DNA of 23,784 bases from JACZSB01 sp965372015 (lineage in GTDB: Bacteria; Fidelibacterota; Marinisomatia; SCGC-AAA003-L08; TS1B11). Where the stretch lies: NCBI GenBank assembly GCA_965372015.1, contig CBDVAP010000034.1, forward strand, positions 1 through 23,784. Direction: 5' to 3'. A model generated the notes under the pieces. That model searched no databases. It was not told where the DNA came from and worked only from the letters and a program-made list of their open reading frames with translations. Shown here in pieces: positions 16,911-23,784 of the stretch (position 1 is the stretch's first letter; each line of letters opens with the position of its first letter). Position numbers and translations under genes: made by a program.

Positions 16911-16938
16911 ATCGCCGCCGAACGGTTATTGATCAGAG

Positions 16939-16965
16939 GGGGGCGTCTCCGGGCGCCCCCTTTTT
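16939..16965 (+). terminator. Rho-independent terminator
   Basis: GGGGGCG (16939-16945) pairs with CGCCCCC (16954-16960) around an 8-nt loop and is followed at once by TTTTT (16961-16965). It ends the DUF6588-like transcript. Confidence 0.88.
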
Positions 16966-17034
16966 ATACTGTCTGCGAATGGCGCAATTTTCGCCCTCGA
17001 CCCGCTTGCCCCGCGTGGTTACATTTCCCCCGCC

Positions 17035-18234
17035 ATGCAGGCTCCGGCGGTCAATCTTGATATTCCCATCACCCCAGAATGGAAGCAGGTTTCCAAAAAC
17101 TGGGGGCACCCCTTTCATCCCATGTGCAGCTACATGGCCATGTTCCCACCCCAGCTACCGTACTACTTCATCCAGCGTTTCAGCCGCCCCGGCGACTTAG
17201 TCCTGGACCCTTTCAGCGGGCGGGGCACCACCCCCACCCAGGCCTGTGTCGATGGCCGGATCGGGATCGCCAATGATTTGAACCCGTTGGCCTATGTTCT
17301 CTCCCGGGCCAAGGTGGACCCGCCAAAGGAAGCCGACGTCGTGGCCCGTCTATCTCAATTGGCCGCGGAATATCGGGAGAATCCCGGCTCACCGCCCGAT
17401 ACTGCCGGTGATATCGGGGCGGTTTTCCACGGGGAGACATTGCGGCAGCTGCTGTTCCTCAAAGGAATATTAACGGACGATCGGAATGACACTTTCATCA
17501 AGGCAACCATCGTGGGTATCCTGCACGGGAAATATCGGCGCAGCGGCAGCGATTCCATCTACCTGAGCATCGACATGCCCAACACCTTCAGCATGAGTCC
17601 TGGCTATATCCGTCGCTATGTGAAGAAAAAGGGCCTGGTCTACCTGGCACTGGATGTCTTCGAAAATACCGGGCAGCGGCTGCAGCGCCTGTTCCGCCGG
17701 GGAGCGCCCCCCGCCCGCGGCCGGGCCTACCAGCAGGATGTGCGGCAGCTGCATCAATGGGTGGAGCCGGAATCGATCAGTTTGGTGGTTTCATCGCCCC
17801 CCTACCTCAAGGTAGTTAAGTATGGGTTGTATAACTGGATCAGGCTGTGGTTCCTGGGTGTGTCGCACCAGGAGGTGGACCGGGCGCTGGACGATGCCCA
17901 CGCCTTGGAAGCCTACCTGGCGTTTATGCGGGAAACCGTTGCGCAGCTGGAGCGGCTGCTGGTACCCGGCGGGGTATGCGCGCTGGTGATCGGCGACGTG
18001 GCCCAGAACGGGCAGGCCCCGTTGAATCTGGCGCTGGAGGTTTGGGACGCGGTCCGGGACCAGAGCAACTTGCGGCTGCTGGATCTGGTGGCCGACCCCA
18101 TAGCTGACCATCGCAAGGTTACCAAGATCTGGAACCACACCCGGGGCCGGGCCACCGCCATCGACCGGATCATGGTGCTGTGCAAAGGCGACCGTCCAGC
18201 CGTCGATCAGCTGCCTGTCCCGTGGGACAGCTGA
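17035..18234 (+). CDS. DNA methyltransferase (N4-cytosine/N6-adenine type)
   Basis: The 399-residue protein carries the SAM-binding motif I with family-typical context, DLVLDPFSGRGTT (motif core 58-66), NDLNPLAYVLSRAKVDPP just after it, and catalytic motif IV SSPPY (253-257). Motif I precedes motif IV, with a long helical target-recognition region in between (about 100-245). The N-terminal NWGHPFHPMCSYMAMFPP matches a recognisable family of stand-alone bacterial DNA methylases, and the C-terminus (TKIWNHTRGRATAIDRIMVLCKGD) is characteristic. SPPY favours N4-cytosine or N6-adenine methylation; the target sequence is not readable. No restriction endonuclease is recognised beside it. The next gene overlaps its end, implying coupling. 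Confidence 0.85.
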   Translation: MQAPAVNLDIPITPEWKQVSKNWGHPFHPMCSYMAMFPPQLPYYFIQRFSRPGDLVLDPFSGRGTTPTQACVDGRIGIANDLNPLAYVLSRAKVDPPKEADVVARLSQLAAEYRENPGSPPDTAGDIGAVFHGETLRQLLFLKGILTDDRNDTFIKATIVGILHGKYRRSGSDSIYLSIDMPNTFSMSPGYIRRYVKKKGLVYLALDVFENTGQRLQRLFRRGAPPARGRAYQQDVRQLHQWVEPESISLVVSSPPYLKVVKYGLYNWIRLWFLGVSHQEVDRALDDAHALEAYLAFMRETVAQLERLLVPGGVCALVIGDVAQNGQAPLNLALEVWDAVRDQSNLRLLDLVADPIADHRKVTKIWNHTRGRATAIDRIMVLCKGDRPAVDQLPVPWDS

Positions 18235-19145
18235 CCCCTCTCTCGCGCCGGGACATTTTTAAGCGCCACCCCTGGGTGCGTGACCGCGAGCGGTCCATGA
18301 TCATTTTTCCAGGGCTGGACGGGATGCTGTCCGCCACCTTTTTGCACCACCATTTGGGTTGGCGATTGGTGGGTTATTACGATAACGAGACCCTCTGGCT
18401 CTCAAGGGCGGCCCGGGAGAAATGGAGCCGGCTGGTATGGGTGGACCTGGATACCTGCCATCCCGGCAGCCGTTCCATCGGTCACGGGGTCCTGGCCCTT
18501 AGCGAGAAAGTTCCCGCCGCGCTCAGGCAGTGCTGTAATCCCAACCTGATGGCGGGGATAGGGGCGGACCGGATCGCGCCGCGCTACCCGTTCTCAACGA
18601 TCATGTTCCTGCTTTGGCTGCACGATGTTCCGGTGCGCAAAAACCTGGTGGCCCGGCTGTTGGTGCTGGCGGCCGAATCAGCCTGGATGAATATCCGGCA
18701 GGACCGGGAGAACTGCCTCCAATGGCGGGAACGACTCCCCGGCTACGATTGGAAGTGGCTGTTCACCCAGGTTGATAGGGAGCTGTTCGAGCGCCGGCTG
18801 CGTGACCAGCTGCTGGCCCCGCTGGAGCGTCTCACCGGTCGTCCGGCCGACGGTACTGCCGGCAATTCCCAGCGGCGGGTATCGGGGCTGAACCTGCAGT
18901 TCAATCCCGACTGGGAGGAGGATCTGTTCCTGAAAGTGAGCGCCTTCGCCGGGACGCACCTGAAGTGGTTGCCTCCCCGGCCCCCGGCCATCACAGAGCG
19001 GATTGAGGGCCAAAGGCAGACTATGGCCCTGGCCGAAGTAACCGGGCGCAACTTCCCGGGAAACCTGATCGGGAAGGGCGCCATTTCCTATGCAATCACC
19101 GGGGCCGGCAGCCTAAATTTTACCGTATTTCCGAAAGAGGTTTGA
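18222..19145 (+). CDS. Unrecognised protein with faint DHH-phosphoesterase-like motifs
   Basis: I do not recognise this protein with confidence. I chose the GTG at 18222 (about 307 aa, overlapping the methyltransferase by 13 bp); GTG 18180 and ATG 18297 are alternatives, but conserved-looking LSRRDIFKRHPWV lies before the latter. Near the N-terminus is FPGLDGMLSATFLHHHLGW (GLDGMLSA at 31-38) and then VWVDLDTCHPGSRSIGHG (VDLD 74-77). The spacing of a D-G-x-x-S loop followed by a D-x-D strand end recalls DHH-family phosphoesterases, but the first Asp of the usual DxD is Gly here, so any catalysis is uncertain. The rest is helical and Arg/Trp-rich (SAWMNIRQDRENCLQW). It has no signal peptide. 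The neighbours suggest a nucleic-acid or nucleotide role. Confidence 0.65.
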   Translation: MGQLTPLSRRDIFKRHPWVRDRERSMIIFPGLDGMLSATFLHHHLGWRLVGYYDNETLWLSRAAREKWSRLVWVDLDTCHPGSRSIGHGVLALSEKVPAALRQCCNPNLMAGIGADRIAPRYPFSTIMFLLWLHDVPVRKNLVARLLVLAAESAWMNIRQDRENCLQWRERLPGYDWKWLFTQVDRELFERRLRDQLLAPLERLTGRPADGTAGNSQRRVSGLNLQFNPDWEEDLFLKVSAFAGTHLKWLPPRPPAITERIEGQRQTMALAEVTGRNFPGNLIGKGAISYAITGAGSLNFTVFPKEV

Positions 19146-20018
19146 ATGGAACCGACCAGTTACCCGTTAGTCCCCGAGGATCCCATTATCTACTGCAACG
19201 GCGTCTGGGTGCGTCAGAGCGAGGCCACGGTGCCCTTTATGGACAGCGGCTTCTGGTACGGTGACGGCCTGTTCGAGACCCTGCTGGTGGCGAACGGCAG
19301 AATTTTCCGCCACCGGAAGCATCTGGAACGCATGCATGCCGGGATGCGCATCCTTAAGATCGATTTTCCGGTCTCCGACGACGAAGTAGTGCACTTGATG
19401 GAGGAAGCGGTGGAACGCAACGGCCTGGGGGAGACCCTGCTACGCCTGATGTGCACCCGGGGTACTTTATCCGGGGCGCCCTGGAAATTCACCGGCCCGG
19501 CCAACCTGTTCATTGGTTTCCGCTATGCCGGAACACCACCCCCCTTACCCGTGAAGGTAAAATTCGTTGCCGAGGAGGATTATCCCATAGCCCGCATGGT
19601 CCCGGCCCTGAAGTCGATGACTTACCTGGGTAACATGCTGGCCATCCGGGATGTGGTGGACGAAGGGGCCTTCGAGCCGGTGTTCGTGAACCGGGACGGG
19701 GTGGTCACCGAATGCGCGGTCCGCAATGTCTTTTTCATCAAGGGGGACACCCTGCACACGCCCGATACCGATTTAGGTATTCTGCCGGGGGTTACCCGGG
19801 ACCTGATCCTTGAACTGGCGGCCGACATGGGCCTGGCGGTGGATATGGCCCCCATTTCAGCGACCGATGTTAACACAATGGACGAGGCCTTCATTTCCAG
19901 CACCGGTATCGGGATCCTACCGGTCACCTGGGAGGGATTCAAGCCCACGGATTACCGGATCACAGGCCGCTTGAAAGCGGCGGTGGAGCAGCAGGTGCGG
20001 CAGGAGACGGGGGGCTGA
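19146..20018 (+). CDS. Class IV PLP-dependent aminotransferase / aminodeoxychorismate lyase-like
   Basis: This fold-type IV PLP enzyme (290 aa) could be a 4-amino-4-deoxychorismate lyase, a branched-chain aminotransferase or a D-amino-acid aminotransferase. It shows the N-terminal YCNGVWV, GFWYGDGLFETLLV and RHRKHLERM motifs, a probable Schiff-base lysine K156 in ALKSMTYLGNMLA, the PLP-contacting E189 in VTECAVRNVFF, and TLHTPDTDLGILPGVTR. The exact substrate needs residue-level comparison. The ATG follows the previous gene's TGA with no gap, and GAAAGAGG just upstream is a Shine-Dalgarno, so it belongs to the methyltransferase operon. This association is odd for a folate or amino-acid gene and may only reflect shared transcription. 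Confidence 0.82.
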   Translation: MEPTSYPLVPEDPIIYCNGVWVRQSEATVPFMDSGFWYGDGLFETLLVANGRIFRHRKHLERMHAGMRILKIDFPVSDDEVVHLMEEAVERNGLGETLLRLMCTRGTLSGAPWKFTGPANLFIGFRYAGTPPPLPVKVKFVAEEDYPIARMVPALKSMTYLGNMLAIRDVVDEGAFEPVFVNRDGVVTECAVRNVFFIKGDTLHTPDTDLGILPGVTRDLILELAADMGLAVDMAPISATDVNTMDEAFISSTGIGILPVTWEGFKPTDYRITGRLKAAVEQQVRQETGG

Positions 20019-20193
20019 GGGCAAATCATTAGTTTCTGGTTACGAGTTTCTAGTTACGGGTTACGAGTTTTGGGGCGGGGGGGGCGCCGTCTGCATAACT
20101 AGGGGCGAACGAAGTCGTCGTCGTCGTCGTCCCGGCGAACGCGGCCCTCATTACATTGCTTTCCTGGCCGCACAGGGCTAAAATTCCGTCACC
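20019..20193. repeat. Intergenic short repeats and (GTC)6 microsatellite
   Basis: The 12-mer GGTTACGAGTTT occurs at 20038-20049 and 20059-20070, 21 bp apart, with related TTTCT/GTTAC words between. A run of six GTC triplets fills 20114-20131 and is flanked on both sides by GCGAAC (20105-20110 and 20135-20140). No gene or convincing promoter is seen; the region lies upstream of the biotin carboxylase gene and resembles dispersed intergenic repeat DNA. Confidence 0.5.
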
Positions 20194-21699
20194 GTGCTGA
20201 ACAAAGTCCTCATAGCTAACCGGGGCGAGATCGCCGTGCGGGTGATCCGCAGCTGCCGGGAGTTAGGCCTCGCCACCGTGGCGGTCTACTCCCAGGCCGA
20301 CCGCACTGCGCCCCATGTCCTGTTGGCCGATGAAGCCTTGTGCATAGGGCCACCCCCGGCCAAGGAGTCCTATCTGGATATGGAATCTATCCTGGCAGCC
20401 GCCCGGAAAAGTGGCGCCGACGCGATCCATCCCGGCTACGGCTTTCTGTCCGAAAACGCCGCTTTCACTAAAGCGGTGCAAACTGCCGGCCTGGTGTGGA
20501 TCGGTCCCGCCCCGGACACCATTGTCAAAATGGGCGATAAGGTGGCCGCCCGGAAGTTGGCTCTGGAGGTAGGAGCGCCCATAGTGCCCGGGGGCGCCGA
20601 ACCGCTCGGTGATATTAAGGCTGCCCGGAAAATCGCGCTGGAAGTGGGCTACCCGGTGCTGGTGAAGGCGGCCGGCGGCGGTGGCGGCAAGGGGATGCGC
20701 ACTGTCCAGGAGCCGGACCAGCTGGATGCCGCCTTTAAGCGAGCCCGCTCTGAGGCCGCCAGCAGCTTCGCCGATGATCGGGTCTACCTGGAAAAGCTGG
20801 TGGCCGAGCCCCATCACGTGGAAATCCAGGTGTTTGCCGACAGCCACGGTAATGTGGTCAGCCTGGGTGAGCGGGAATGCTCCATCCAGCGCCGCTACCA
20901 GAAAGTGATCGAGGAAACCCCGTCACCCTTCATCAGTCCGGAAGTGCGCCTCGAGCTCAACGAACTGGCGATAAAAATCACGGCCGCCTGTGACTACCAG
21001 GGGGCAGGCACGGTGGAGTTCCTGGTGGACCGGGAGCAAAACTATTACTTCCTGGAGATGAACACCCGGCTACAGGTGGAGCATCCCATTACCGAAATGG
21101 TCACCGGCCTGGACCTGGTGGCCGAGCAGCTGCGGGTGGCGGACGGTGCGGCACTGTCGTTCACTCAAGCCGACATCCGGCCCCAGGGGCACGCCATCGA
21201 GAGCCGCATCTACGCCGAGGACGGCTTCAGTGATTTCACCCCCTGCACCGGTACGGTGCTGGAGTTCAGCGCCCCCGGGGGCCCGGGGGTGCGGCTGGAT
21301 CACGGCCTGCGCCCCGGCCTGGAGATCACACCCTACTATGATCCCTTGTTGGGCAAGTTGTGCGCCTGGGGCCGGAGCCGGGCGGAGGCCATCGCCCGGA
21401 TGGCCCGAGCCCTGGAGGAACTGCGGATCGTGGGACTGCGCACCACCACACCTTTCTGCCTGGCGGTGATGCAGCATCCGGCTTTCAAGAAGGGTGGCTA
21501 CAACACCAGTTTCATCAGTGATCACCTGCCGGAGTTGGAGGCCGCAGGCGGGGAATCCCGGGAGCAATTGCACCAGGCGGCAGCCCTGGGAGCGGCCCTG
21601 TTCGCCACCGGAGAGCACCAGGCCGGGGCCGATGGCCGCGCCGGCCGGTTGGCCGAATCCCCCTGGCTGCTGAAAGGGCGCGAAAACCAGCAGTCGTAA
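20194..21699 (+). CDS. Biotin carboxylase subunit of an acyl-CoA/pyruvate-type carboxylase
   Basis: The enzyme carboxylates biotin with ATP and bicarbonate, the first half-reaction of acetyl-/propionyl-CoA or pyruvate-type carboxylases. The N-terminal MLNKVLIANRGEIAVRVIRSC is diagnostic. The ATP-grasp glycine loop GGGGGKGMR is at 161-169, followed by HHVEIQVFADSHGN, GERECSIQRRYQKVIEE (228-241) and the metal/catalytic strand FLEMNTRLQVEHPITE (E288, N290, R292). The GTG at 20194 is taken as start, since the family begins right there; no strong ribosome binding site is visible. At 501 residues it is slightly longer than AccC (about 450), with a C-terminal tail of about 40 residues. The next gene starts inside its stop codon. 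Confidence 0.93.
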   Translation: MLNKVLIANRGEIAVRVIRSCRELGLATVAVYSQADRTAPHVLLADEALCIGPPPAKESYLDMESILAAARKSGADAIHPGYGFLSENAAFTKAVQTAGLVWIGPAPDTIVKMGDKVAARKLALEVGAPIVPGGAEPLGDIKAARKIALEVGYPVLVKAAGGGGGKGMRTVQEPDQLDAAFKRARSEAASSFADDRVYLEKLVAEPHHVEIQVFADSHGNVVSLGERECSIQRRYQKVIEETPSPFISPEVRLELNELAIKITAACDYQGAGTVEFLVDREQNYYFLEMNTRLQVEHPITEMVTGLDLVAEQLRVADGAALSFTQADIRPQGHAIESRIYAEDGFSDFTPCTGTVLEFSAPGGPGVRLDHGLRPGLEITPYYDPLLGKLCAWGRSRAEAIARMARALEELRIVGLRTTTPFCLAVMQHPAFKKGGYNTSFISDHLPELEAAGGESREQLHQAAALGAALFATGEHQAGADGRAGRLAESPWLLKGRENQQS

Positions 21700-22223
21700 T
21701 GATATTTCAGGCCGCCATTGGAGAAAAGTTTATCGAGCTGCAGATTCGCTCGGAAAACGGCCGGCCGGTGGTGGAAATAGCCGGGCACCAACCGGAAGTG
21801 GACCTGGTTAGACTCTCACCATTTTCATATTCGCTATTGCTGGACGGCCGGTCCCACCACCTGTCGATTTACCCTGACCGGGACGACTACCTGGTTATCC
21901 TGCGGCAGCAGACCTATCATATTCGGCTGCGCAGTGAGCTGGACCTGACTATTGAAAAACTGGGAATGAAAGAGGCCACCGGTGGTGGTGGTGGACTGAT
22001 CGCCGCGCCCATACCGGGGCTGATCACGGAGGTGGCGGTCAAGGAGGGCGACACCGTTGCGATCGGCGATCGGCTGTTGATCCTGGAGGCGATGAAAATG
22101 GAGAATGAGATCAGCGCCCCCCAGGCGGGAATCGTTTCGGCCGTGCACGTGGCGCCGGGGCAGGCGGTGGACCAGGGAGCATTGTTGGTGGAGCTGGAGA
22201 AGGCTCCAGGCGTGCCTACCTGA
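21699..22223 (+). CDS. Biotin carboxyl carrier protein (acyl-CoA/pyruvate carboxylase type)
   Basis: This 174-residue carrier shuttles carboxybiotin between the carboxylase and carboxyltransferase sites. The C-terminal biotinyl domain (about 100-170) has AAPIPGLITEVAVKEGDTV and the biotinylation motif EAMKM (130-134, target K133) followed by ENEISAP. The N-terminal 90 residues have LSPFSYSLLLDGRSHHLSI and YLVILRQQTYHIRLRSE, the usual small domain of biotin subunits paired with a separate biotin carboxylase; a Gly-rich linker (GGGGG, 95-99) separates the two parts. The start ATG overlaps the biotin carboxylase stop as TAATG, so the two are translationally coupled. The pair totals 675 residues, close to one propionyl-CoA carboxylase alpha chain split in two. 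Confidence 0.93.
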   Translation: MIFQAAIGEKFIELQIRSENGRPVVEIAGHQPEVDLVRLSPFSYSLLLDGRSHHLSIYPDRDDYLVILRQQTYHIRLRSELDLTIEKLGMKEATGGGGGLIAAPIPGLITEVAVKEGDTVAIGDRLLILEAMKMENEISAPQAGIVSAVHVAPGQAVDQGALLVELEKAPGVPT

Positions 22224-22314
22224 CAGCAGGTGCGATTGCGTGAAGATTTTATTGGATGGGTAGCCACAAGATTTGTGAATAGGAAAAAGTAGGGCCCCAA
22301 ACAGTGAGGAAAGT

Positions 22315-22953
22315 ATGAATTGCTGCCATTGCGATGGTATTGAGACGCTCTTTAACCACAAGGTTGCCGCAAAGGAACTTAAAAAATATCGCCGGAAAGG
22401 ACCGACCAAGACGACCGGCATGTTGATCGACGCGCTTAAGGCTGAGGGTGTCCAGGGGATGACACTGCTCGATATTGGCGGTGGAATAGGGGCCATAGGG
22501 CATGAACTGTTGGCTGCCGGGGCGAGCAGGGCCACCAACGTAGATGCTTCAACGGCTTACATCGAAGTGGCGAAAGAGGAAAGTGAACGCCGTGGTCACA
22601 GCGACCGGGTGAGTTATCAGCATGGTGACTTTGTTGATCTGGCCCCGGAGATTTCAGCGGCCGATATTGTCACCCTCGACCGGGTCATTTGCTGCTACCC
22701 CGATATGGAAGCACTGGTTGGTCTGTCAAGCCAGCGGGCCACAAAATATTACGGGGCGGTATATCCCCGCGACAATCTATGGTTTAAGATCGCCCGTCCC
22801 GTCCTCAATTTTTTCCTTTGGCTCAGCCGCAACCCGTTTCGCATGTTTGTGCATGCCACTGCGGCAGTGGATGCCGTGGTGCGCAAGCAAGGATTGCAGC
22901 CGCGCTTCCATGGCCACACGGCCATTTGGCAGGTGGTACTCTATGGGCGCTAG
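22315..22953 (+). CDS. Class I SAM-dependent methyltransferase with Cys-rich N-terminus
   Basis: A Rossmann-fold methyltransferase of 212 residues. Motif I is LLDIGGGIGAIG (51-62, GGGIG at 55-59), with the ribose-binding acidic residue in NVDAST (D77), and motif IV-like AADIVTLDRVICCYPDM. The N-terminus MNCCHCDG has three closely spaced Cys residues, possibly a metal site. The C-terminal half (PRDNLWFKIARPVLNFFLWLSRNPFRMFVH) is aromatic and amphipathic, suggesting a lipophilic substrate; the layout recalls magnesium-protoporphyrin or ubiquinone methyltransferases, but no such pathway genes are nearby, so the substrate is unknown. GAGGAAA precedes the ATG. It is 91 bp after the biotin carrier gene, so co-transcription is possible but unproven. 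Confidence 0.8.
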   Translation: MNCCHCDGIETLFNHKVAAKELKKYRRKGPTKTTGMLIDALKAEGVQGMTLLDIGGGIGAIGHELLAAGASRATNVDASTAYIEVAKEESERRGHSDRVSYQHGDFVDLAPEISAADIVTLDRVICCYPDMEALVGLSSQRATKYYGAVYPRDNLWFKIARPVLNFFLWLSRNPFRMFVHATAAVDAVVRKQGLQPRFHGHTAIWQVVLYGR

Positions 22954-22995
22954 CGTACGCCGGCGGCGGCGGAGCGCTGCGAACAGCCGCGTGGA

Positions 22996-23730
22996 TTAAC
23001 GCCTTTTTGCCCTCCGGCGGGGGCGGACGGGTGGAGGCATAGAGGTCAAATAAAACAAATAGTAACCTGACCCGATAGTAATCAGGCCCAATAATGACAT
23101 GAGCCGCAGCAGCCAGTTGTTGAAGTTCTCGCGGTCGCCAAAGTCCATGATATGCAGCATCCACAGGAAATCATAGGCTCGCCACAGCCGATTGCGCCGG
23201 GCGGTTACTTCCCCGGTTTGGGTACTGATATAAATGGCCGGAGCCTTCCAGTGGGCGAAGGTTACCTTCCAGGCCGGCAACGGCCCACGATATTCACTCA
23301 CCGGCTGTTCCACCAGGGCGACCTGGCGAACTGTTGACTCGGGGAGGAAATCGGCCCGGGCCACTGCGATGGCCGTGGTGCGGCTGATGGGAGAGATCAA
23401 TTGACCAGTGATAGCGTTGTAGGTCTCGGCATGCCCATCGTCCATGATCAGGCGGTAGACTGGCAGGTTCAGCAGCTTCCCCAACCTGATATCGCGCATT
23501 ACCAGTAGGGAGCTGTTACGCATCAGGGGCGGCAGCTCGGCCAGGAAGTTTTCGAATTTTAAATCGGGGGGCAGATCAGCGACAGTTTCCGTCTCTCCCT
23601 TGACACTCGACAGCTGCACCCAGGAGAAATAGAGGCCTCCCAGAGACCATAGAAATAGCTGGACGCCTACTATGGGAGCCAGGCGGCGGTGCCAGGTGCG
23701 GATCAGTTTCTTGCGGCCGGTACGGGACAA
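22996..23730 (-). CDS. PepSY-type transmembrane protein
   Basis: This 244-residue protein has an N-terminal basic stretch (SRTGRKKLIRTWHRRLAP), a first membrane helix (IVGVQLFLWSLGGLYFSW, about 20-38), a large periplasmic part, and a second helix near the C-terminus (LLRLMSLLGLITIGSGYYLFYL) ending in a basic tail. The periplasmic part has PepSY-like features: LPAWKVTFAHWKAPAIYISTQTGEVTARRN and HAETYNAITGQLI. PepSY-membrane proteins are often associated with metal or heme uptake and redox systems; no such neighbour lies within the window. The TTG start at 23730 is supported by a strong upstream Shine-Dalgarno. Confidence 0.78.
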   Translation of the reverse strand: MSRTGRKKLIRTWHRRLAPIVGVQLFLWSLGGLYFSWVQLSSVKGETETVADLPPDLKFENFLAELPPLMRNSSLLVMRDIRLGKLLNLPVYRLIMDDGHAETYNAITGQLISPISRTTAIAVARADFLPESTVRQVALVEQPVSEYRGPLPAWKVTFAHWKAPAIYISTQTGEVTARRNRLWRAYDFLWMLHIMDFGDRENFNNWLLRLMSLLGLITIGSGYYLFYLTSMPPPVRPRRRAKRR

Positions 23731-23735
23731 GCCTC

Positions 23736-23741
23736 ACCTCC
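23736..23741 (-). promoter_or_regulatory. Shine-Dalgarno GGAGGT deciding a TTG start
   Basis: On the minus strand GGAGGT is followed by five bases and then TTG at 23730. It is the best ribosome binding site in the window and supports TTG as the true start of the PepSY-type protein. Confidence 0.75.
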
Positions 23742-23784
23742 AATTGTTTGAATCGTTGCCCGGAAGACACTGAAGTTATTATCA

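Noticed and set aside
16979..17200. Small plus-strand reading frame upstream of the methyltransferase
   Set aside because: It overlaps the methyltransferase N-terminus in another frame and has no ribosome site or domain.
20263..20847. Antisense reading frame of 194 codons inside the biotin carboxylase gene
   Set aside because: The sense strand encodes an unmistakable ATP-grasp enzyme; the antisense frame is a GC-rich shadow with no domain.
22224..22314. tRNA or riboswitch in the leader of the methyltransferase
   Set aside because: No cloverleaf, conserved loop or terminator-like hairpin can be seen in these 91 bases.

Overview
The window looks like ordinary chromosomal DNA from an uncultivated bacterium of the FCB group (Bacteroidota, Chlorobiota and Fibrobacterota relatives; a Neomarinimicrobiota- or Calditrichota-like lineage is my guess). 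The basis is a 'NYPNPFNP'-type C-terminal sorting/FlgD-like domain, a TonB-dependent receptor with an N-terminal carboxypeptidase-regulatory domain followed by a DUF4249-like lipoprotein, a DUF6588-like protein, and a secreted lamin-tail-domain (LTD) protein. The DNA is GC-rich with AT-rich promoter patches. I see no rRNA, tRNA, CRISPR array, transposase or phage structural gene.

Layout. 1-712 (+): 3' end of a secreted protein with a C-terminal sorting domain. 713-1004: intergenic DNA with a degenerate direct repeat and GC-rich hairpins, then an AT-rich patch. 1005-4389 (+): TonB receptor plus overlapping lipoprotein, an outer-membrane uptake pair. 4444-9799 (-): a run of four co-oriented genes transcribed right to left: M16 peptidase (HxxEH), M16 partner without the zinc motif, a PlsC-type acyltransferase fused to a zinc ribbon and a C-terminal domain, and a GltS-like membrane transporter. 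10082-10681 (+): LysM lipoprotein, ending at a perfect bidirectional terminator shared with the minus-strand pair DUF971 protein and coiled-coil/TPR protein (13162-10759). 13287-15654 (+): a large secreted LTD/CARDB-like protein broken by a single-base frameshift in a G5 run. 15849-16910 (+): DUF6588-like secreted protein with its own promoter-like sequence and terminator.

17035-20018 (+): a compact three-gene cluster: a DNA methyltransferase (DPFSGRGTT ... SPPY), an unrecognised protein with faint DHH-phosphoesterase-like motifs, and a class IV PLP aminotransferase. 20194-22223 (+): biotin carboxylase and biotin carrier protein, overlapping by one base, with no carboxyltransferase subunit in view. 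22315-22953 (+): SAM-dependent methyltransferase with a Cys-rich N-terminus. 22996-23730 (-): PepSY-type membrane protein.

Most genes are housekeeping or cell-envelope functions. The best candidate for something undescribed is the methyltransferase plus DHH-like pair (17035-19145). The acyltransferase fusion and the frameshifted LTD gene are the next most notable. Non-ATG starts (TTG, GTG) appear common here; two TTG starts have convincing Shine-Dalgarno sequences.
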